This document shows positions 60,456 through 64,000 of a stretch of 64,000 nucleotides of DNA, one piece after another. The translations under genes were made by a program, and so were the position numbers. Position 1 is the stretch's first letter, and each line of letters opens with the position of its first letter. Below the pieces are notes generated by a model. The model saw only the letters and a program-made list of their open reading frames with translations, had not been told where the DNA came from and ran no database searches. Source of the stretch: Betaproteobacteria bacterium LSUCC0117 (GTDB lineage: Bacteria > Pseudomonadota > Gammaproteobacteria > Burkholderiales > Burkholderiaceae_C); the NCBI GenBank assembly GCA_030441535.1, contig JAUJFZ010000006.1, positions 137,024 through 201,023 on the forward strand, written 5' to 3'.

Positions 60456-61069
60456 TTTGATCCTTTTAAAAATGACAACAAAGGTTAACTTAAATTGACG
60501 ACCAACATCTGAGTATTCACTAGTGGTAAACCCTTCAATAAACTCGTCCTCAGAGATGGTTCGTTCGACAACACATGCAGATGCTAACTTTCACAGCTGC
60601 AAAGAATTGCAATATGCGGATCAATGCGGCTGCCTATAAGCTCTTTTAACGTATCACCCCCAATCAGAGGAACGCCACATCAGGCTTGTGACAGCGCATT
60701 CCTTTTCAGCCACTTCGACTGAACAGCTTCGAGGGGATTTCTCCTGCTGAGCCAATAGCGACTGGCTAGCCCATGCATGCCAAGGGTTGAGGTTTATAGA
60801 GTGGCAAAAGCCGTCCCAACCCCATGCAGCCAGCATCGACTGAACAGCTAGTTAGCTTTCTTTCCCTCTTAGCTTTTGTAATGGGCTAACTAGGCTACTT
60901 CTATGGGGTTGTACGTAGCTATAGTGGGTGTAGGGAAAAGATAACCAGATCACTATTTCGCCCCATTCTCCGCCGGATACCTCGTCTAGAACATTCATTA
61001 CCGAGGTTTCGGGGTTAGAACGTCGTTCTATTGCAGGTTCAAGTTTGTCTACCGTAGCGTGACAAGACA
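60456..61069. other. 614-bp intergenic region with repeats
   Basis: No confident gene. Contains TCGACTGAACAGCT twice (60,715-60,728 and 60,836-60,849), each preceded by CAGCCA, and a perfect 9-bp inverted repeat CTAGTTAGC (60,848-60,856) / GCTAACTAG (60,885-60,893) with a pyrimidine-rich loop. Minus-strand frames of 60-80 codons occur but lack ribosome sites or family features. Confidence 0.45.
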
Positions 61070-61231
61070 TCAAGTGGCTTCTTCGGCCCAATTCAAAATG
61101 TCATCGCGACTTATCTTTCCAACCAGCTCGGGGTGGTCTTGCTCGACGTGCTTCATTGTGGCCTCAACAAGGGCCTCGTCGCTTTGCGCCTGAACCACCA
61201 GGCCGCACTCGCAATTGATTACTTTGCTCAT
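61070..61231 (-). CDS. DUF1059 small protein
   Basis: 53 residues, too short for many gene callers. The sequence (MSKVINCECGLVVQAQSDEA, then DHPELVGKISRDDILNWAEEA) fits the DUF1059 pattern of two N-terminal cysteines and an acidic helix. AAGGAG lies four bases before the ATG at 61,231. It is read away from the SARP-like gene, 79 bases to the right. Cytoplasmic; function unknown. In related genomes such small proteins often travel with redox-stress genes. Confidence 0.8.
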   Translation of the reverse strand: MSKVINCECGLVVQAQSDEALVEATMKHVEQDHPELVGKISRDDILNWAEEAT

Positions 61232-61310
61232 GTTTCTCCTTCAACACATTAGACCGTCAGGCAACTCGCTTATCATGCATCGAATGTACTAAAAAATTGA
61301 TAAGAATGTA

Positions 61311-62060
61311 ATGGTTGATCGTGAATCGCGAATACACCTGTGCGGTGCCTTGACCGTCCGGATCTTGGGCGAGCGTATAGAAAACGAACTGCCAGGTCGG
61401 CAAGGTCGTTTGCTTTTTGCGTTTCTGGTGAGCCAGCAAGGTCGCAGCGTGAGTCGCTCTGACATGGTTAAGCTGCTTTGGAATGGCACGCCTCCAAATG
61501 ACCCAGACACCGCGCTTGCGGCGCTCTTGGCTAAGCTGAGAAAGTCGATGTCCAAGGACAATCTGATCGGCAAACAAGACGTCCGTTTGATTTTGCCTCC
61601 GCACACTTGGGTGGATTTAGACGTCGTTTGGAGCGGTCTGCATCGCGCCGAGTCGGCTGTCCATCAACTTGATTGGGCTGGTGCTTGGGGTCCCTCTCAG
61701 ACCGTGGCACACATCAGCGCAAGAGTTTTCATGCCTGGCTTTGACGGTCCATGGATAGAAGACATTCGTGGCAAATTGATGGACGCGCAACTGCGCGCTA
61801 ATGAGTGTTTGGCCGCAAGTGGGTTGCACTTAGGAGGTATGGAGCTGCATACAGCTGAACGTGCAGCCAGGCGAGCCATGGCCGCCAGTCCTTATCGAGA
61901 AAGCACGTGTGCTTTGTTGCTGCAAATTTTGGCACGCCGGGGTAATCGCGCCGAGGCGTTGCACCTGTATGAGTTGATGCGTATCCTTCTGCGCGAAGAA
62001 CTGGGCGTTTCACCCAGCGAAGGCTTGCAGCAAGTGCACCGGTCTTTGTTACAAACTTAG
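61311..62060 (+). CDS. SARP/BTAD-type transcriptional regulator
   Basis: 249 residues. N-terminal winged helix of OmpR/SARP form (RIHLCGALTVRILGERIENELPGRQGRLLFAFL), then the bacterial transcriptional activation domain of helical repeats (AHISARVFMPGFDGPWIEDIRGKL through LYELMRILLREELGVSPSEGL). The ELGVSPSEGL close is typical. SARP proteins are best known as activators in actinobacteria, so their occurrence here is notable; similar proteins occur in proteobacteria as stress regulators. Neighbours are DUF1059, cupin, DsrE, MAPEG and hydrolase genes. Direct 11-bp repeats upstream of the cupin gene are its possible site. Confidence 0.8.
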   Translation: MVDRESRIHLCGALTVRILGERIENELPGRQGRLLFAFLVSQQGRSVSRSDMVKLLWNGTPPNDPDTALAALLAKLRKSMSKDNLIGKQDVRLILPPHTWVDLDVVWSGLHRAESAVHQLDWAGAWGPSQTVAHISARVFMPGFDGPWIEDIRGKLMDAQLRANECLAASGLHLGGMELHTAERAARRAMAASPYRESTCALLLQILARRGNRAEALHLYELMRILLREELGVSPSEGLQQVHRSLLQT

Positions 62061-62089
62061 ACGTCGCTGCATAAGCCTGAGCTGGTTTT

Positions 62090-62464
62090 TTACGCCTTGT
62101 AGTTTTTCCAAATTGCAAAGTCCTTGGCCTCGGTGTTGAATTCGTAGGCAACCACCTCTTCATCTCCGACGACCCACGCATCGTGACCTGGTGCGAAGAC
62201 GTAAGCCTCACCCGCATGGACGGTGATCTCTGAGCCATCGTCGGAAACCACGTGCAGCACGCCTTTGATGATCGTTCCCAGGTGGGGCGCTTGGCAGCTA
62301 TGGCCACCAACCAACGGCTTCATGATTTCTGACCATTTCCAACCGGGCTGCAAGGTTAGCTTTGAAATTGAAGCACCATCGAATTTGATGGTCGCAACAT
62401 GCACTTTATCTGGTGTCTTTAATTCATCAGGGTCCTGAAAGGATTTTTTAGCAAGTGATGTCAT
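62090..62464 (-). CDS. cupin-domain protein
   Basis: 124 residues. Cupin motifs: TLQPGWKWSEIMKPLVGGHSCQAPHLGTIIKG (motif 1, with His and Glu ligands) and HAGEAYVFAPGHDAWVVGDE (motif 2). Probably a metal-binding sensor or small enzyme; the substrate is unknown. Convergent with the SARP-like gene (29-bp gap). Its upstream region has an 11-bp-period direct repeat. SD-like AAGGAA precedes ATG. Confidence 0.8.
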   Translation of the reverse strand: MTSLAKKSFQDPDELKTPDKVHVATIKFDGASISKLTLQPGWKWSEIMKPLVGGHSCQAPHLGTIIKGVLHVVSDDGSEITVHAGEAYVFAPGHDAWVVGDEEVVAYEFNTEAKDFAIWKNYKA

Positions 62465-62515
62465 GATGATTTCCTTAGGTTGAAATGCACATCATGGTAG
62501 GCGGCGTGAATTAAA

Positions 62516-62537
62516 AAAACATTGGCAAAACATTGGT
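62516..62537 (-). promoter_or_regulatory. 11-bp-period direct repeats upstream of the cupin gene
   Basis: AAAACATTGGC and AAAACATTGGT lie in tandem (plus strand), 52 bases from the cupin start. Tandem repeats with 11-bp phasing near -35 are the binding plan of SARP regulators, and such a gene is adjacent. Confidence 0.5.
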
Positions 62538-62763
62538 GAATCCACTGTTGCTCAGTTTGCGTCGGTTTCAGCCGGGGGCGGGCTTGGTGACATGAGAGTA
62601 AATGTTTCGGCTCTGCCATCAAACGCCAAGGTTTTCGCAATTTCTTAGAAATGGTTGAACGCGATAATTCACGAGTCCTAAAGCTTTCAACCCTTACAGC
62701 GTCGCAATCAAAACACGTCCATGTTGTCGTCGCGATTGAGATCCGCAGCCCTCGGAGAGATCA

Positions 62764-63126
62764 ATGGCCAAACTTTTAGTTCACATTACCTGCGGCCCAG
62801 AAAACCCAACCAAAGCAGCGCTTGGATTCCTCGTGGCAAGAACGGCGTTGAGCGAAGGTCATGAGGTGAACCTATTTCTAGCTGGAGACGGCGTGCAGCT
62901 GATGCGAAGCGCTGTCTTGGACACGCTGGTGGGCTTGGGAACCGGATCGCTACGCGAGCATTTCGATGCCATCGTCGCCGCCAACGGCCAGTTCTACGTC
63001 TCTGGTAAGTCTAGCCAAGGCCGAGGGATCACGGCAAGTGACCTTGATGATAAATCCGCCACCATGGCAATGCCAGATAAGCTGGTCGCGCTTGCGCTGG
63101 CTGCGAACACCACCATTACTTACTGA
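62764..63126 (+). CDS. DsrE/F-like family protein
   Basis: 120 residues. The fold is suggested by LLVHITCGPENPTKAALGFLVARTALSEGHEVNLFLAGDGV, near-identical in layout to DsrE-type sulfur carriers. Cys at residue 10 is in the usual region, but the active-site Cys of DsrE proper is not obvious. Intracellular sulfur-transfer or sensing role is possible. A GGAGA site precedes ATG 62,764. Followed by a MAPEG gene seven bases later, so cotranscribed. Confidence 0.78.
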   Translation: MAKLLVHITCGPENPTKAALGFLVARTALSEGHEVNLFLAGDGVQLMRSAVLDTLVGLGTGSLREHFDAIVAANGQFYVSGKSSQGRGITASDLDDKSATMAMPDKLVALALAANTTITY

Positions 63127-63133
63127 GCACCGT

Positions 63134-63523
63134 ATGCCCCCCGAACTCACCTATCTCGCCTATTACGGTAGCCTCGTCTTGGTCACCATCCTTGTTCAGG
63201 TATTGGCAGCGTTGCAGCAAGTTGGCCTGCCCGCGCTGGCCGGTAATCGTGAGGGCTTGGTGCTAACAGGAATGGCGCTGCGCTTAGAGCGTGCCACTGC
63301 CAATTCATTGTTCGCACTGGCGCTGATTGCGCCCGCCGTGATCTTGTTGCACCTGACTAAGGAAACCACGGGTGTGGTGGAGCAGATCATGCTCGTTTTC
63401 TTGCTGGCGCGTGTTGTCTACGTGCTGCTTTACGCTCTAGGTATTGCATGGGTTCGCACGATCGTCTGGCTCGTCGGCTTTGGCTGTACGGCGGTGCTTT
63501 ATGCAATGGTTCTTGGATTCTGA
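63134..63523 (+). CDS. MAPEG-family membrane protein
   Basis: 129 residues from ATG 63134; upstream in-frame extensions cross the DsrE gene and are not credible. Four membrane helices and the family pattern LTGMALRLERATANSLFALALIAP plus VVYVLLYALGIAWVRTIVWLVGF. MAPEG proteins are glutathione-linked or related membrane enzymes in detoxification. Starts seven bases after dsrE-like. Inner membrane. Confidence 0.82.
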   Translation: MPPELTYLAYYGSLVLVTILVQVLAALQQVGLPALAGNREGLVLTGMALRLERATANSLFALALIAPAVILLHLTKETTGVVEQIMLVFLLARVVYVLLYALGIAWVRTIVWLVGFGCTAVLYAMVLGF

Positions 63524-63553
63524 TTCCGTCAGAGAGAAAACGGAGTCTTGCCG

Positions 63554-64000
63554 ATGAATATGCCGTTTGTAAGAGAACAAGGTGTCGGCCCTGACGTTGT
63601 TTGCTTTCATTCAAACTGCAGTAGCTCAGGTCAATTTAAAGCTCTGATGGATACGCTGGGTAGTCACTTTCATGTAACCGCCTTTGACGCCTACGGCGCA
63701 GGTAAAACGCCTGCGTGGTCGCAGAGCAGCCGCCTCAGTCTGTCTGATGAGGTGGCGCTTGCTGAGACCGTCATGCCTCAGGCAGGCGAGCAGGTCATCT
63801 TGATTGGCCACTCTTATGGCGCCGCTGTGGCACTGATGACGGCATTAGCAAACCCGGCGCGCGTAAGCGCTATGGTTGTTTACGAGCCCACGCTTTTTTC
63901 TGTCGTGAACCAGGTCCATGCACCGCCCAACGGCGTGGATGCCATGCGCGTCGTGTGGAAAGCCAGCGCTCAAGCCATCGAAAGCGGCGACCCAGATACC
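63554..64000 (+). CDS. alpha/beta hydrolase, N-terminal part (cut by window edge)
   Basis: 149 codons from ATG 63554, open to the right edge. VCFHSNCSSSGQF is the oxyanion-strand region and LIGHSYGAAVALM carries the nucleophilic Ser (GxSxG). The Asp and His of the triad lie beyond the window. It starts 30 bases after the MAPEG stop, same strand, so likely in the same operon as dsrE-like and MAPEG. Esterase, lipase or dehalogenase roles are all possible. Confidence 0.85.
   Translation, partial: MNMPFVREQGVGPDVVCFHSNCSSSGQFKALMDTLGSHFHVTAFDAYGAGKTPAWSQSSRLSLSDEVALAETVMPQAGEQVILIGHSYGAAVALMTALANPARVSAMVVYEPTLFSVVNQVHAPPNGVDAMRVVWKASAQAIESGDPDT

Noticed and set aside
60852..61091. 79-codon minus-strand frame
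   Set aside because: No ribosome site or family resemblance, and it overlaps the better-supported DUF1059 gene.

Overview
The window reads as a stretch of a betaproteobacterial chromosome, most likely order Burkholderiales. The evidence is gene order and gene types: a pobR-like regulator divergent from pobA; lptFG divergent from pepA-holC; the ilvB-ilvN-ilvC-pssA-leuA run; a sulfite reductase with a DUF934 partner; the Aat/Bpt N-degron pair; and 4.5S RNA divergent from dnaX-ybaB-recR. The genus cannot be fixed from the sequence alone.

Layout. Bases 1-6,000 hold the tail of an acyl-CoA dehydrogenase, a Nu-class GST, a DUF2520 protein, a racemase-family protein, tRNA-Arg and tRNA-Pro, and a 4-hydroxybenzoate module (IclR regulator, PobA, a short CaiB/BaiF protein). 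Bases 6,000-19,500 carry YgiQ, a branched-chain amino acid binding lipoprotein, HolC, PepA, LptF/LptG, a CbiX-like protein, a CysB-type regulator and HrpA. Bases 19,500-27,000 carry ArgA, DsbB, YggX, MnmC(o), a sulfite-reduction block (sulfite reductase, DUF934, ferredoxin, ferredoxin-NADP reductase) and tRNA-Asn. Bases 27,000-31,400 hold a small lipoprotein, a periplasmic rhodanese, aat-bpt, an IclR regulator and a D-Ala-D-Ala endopeptidase. Bases 31,600-37,800 are the branched-chain amino acid locus, with an attenuator in front of leuA and a possible second one in front of ilvB. Bases 38,000-54,500 are housekeeping: RDD protein, DgkA, LOG, P-II, asparaginase, NadE, GNAT, soluble and membrane pyrophosphatases, MoaA, RNase HI, a methyltransferase, GloB, MltD, RecR, YbaB, DnaX and 4.5S RNA.

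From about 54,500 the character changes. A tyrosine integrase lies directly behind the 4.5S RNA gene, followed by AT-richer accessory DNA: a secreted hydrolase; a divergent pair of orphan genes with consensus sigma-70 promoters and a structured leader; a glycosyltransferase and a frameshifted FkbM methyltransferase lying between two copies of an inverted-repeat-bounded element; and a lipoprotein. From 61,070 a stress-like cluster follows: DUF1059 protein, SARP/BTAD-type regulator, cupin, DsrE, MAPEG and a partial alpha/beta hydrolase. This looks like an island inserted at the SRP RNA gene; its far end is not identified.

The most interesting signals are RNA and DNA control elements: the leuA attenuator, an H-type pseudoknot candidate in the hppA leader, an A9 slippery run in dnaX, a three-half-site PobR-type operator, 11-bp-phased repeats next to the SARP-like regulator, and the repeat pair around the GT/FkbM genes.
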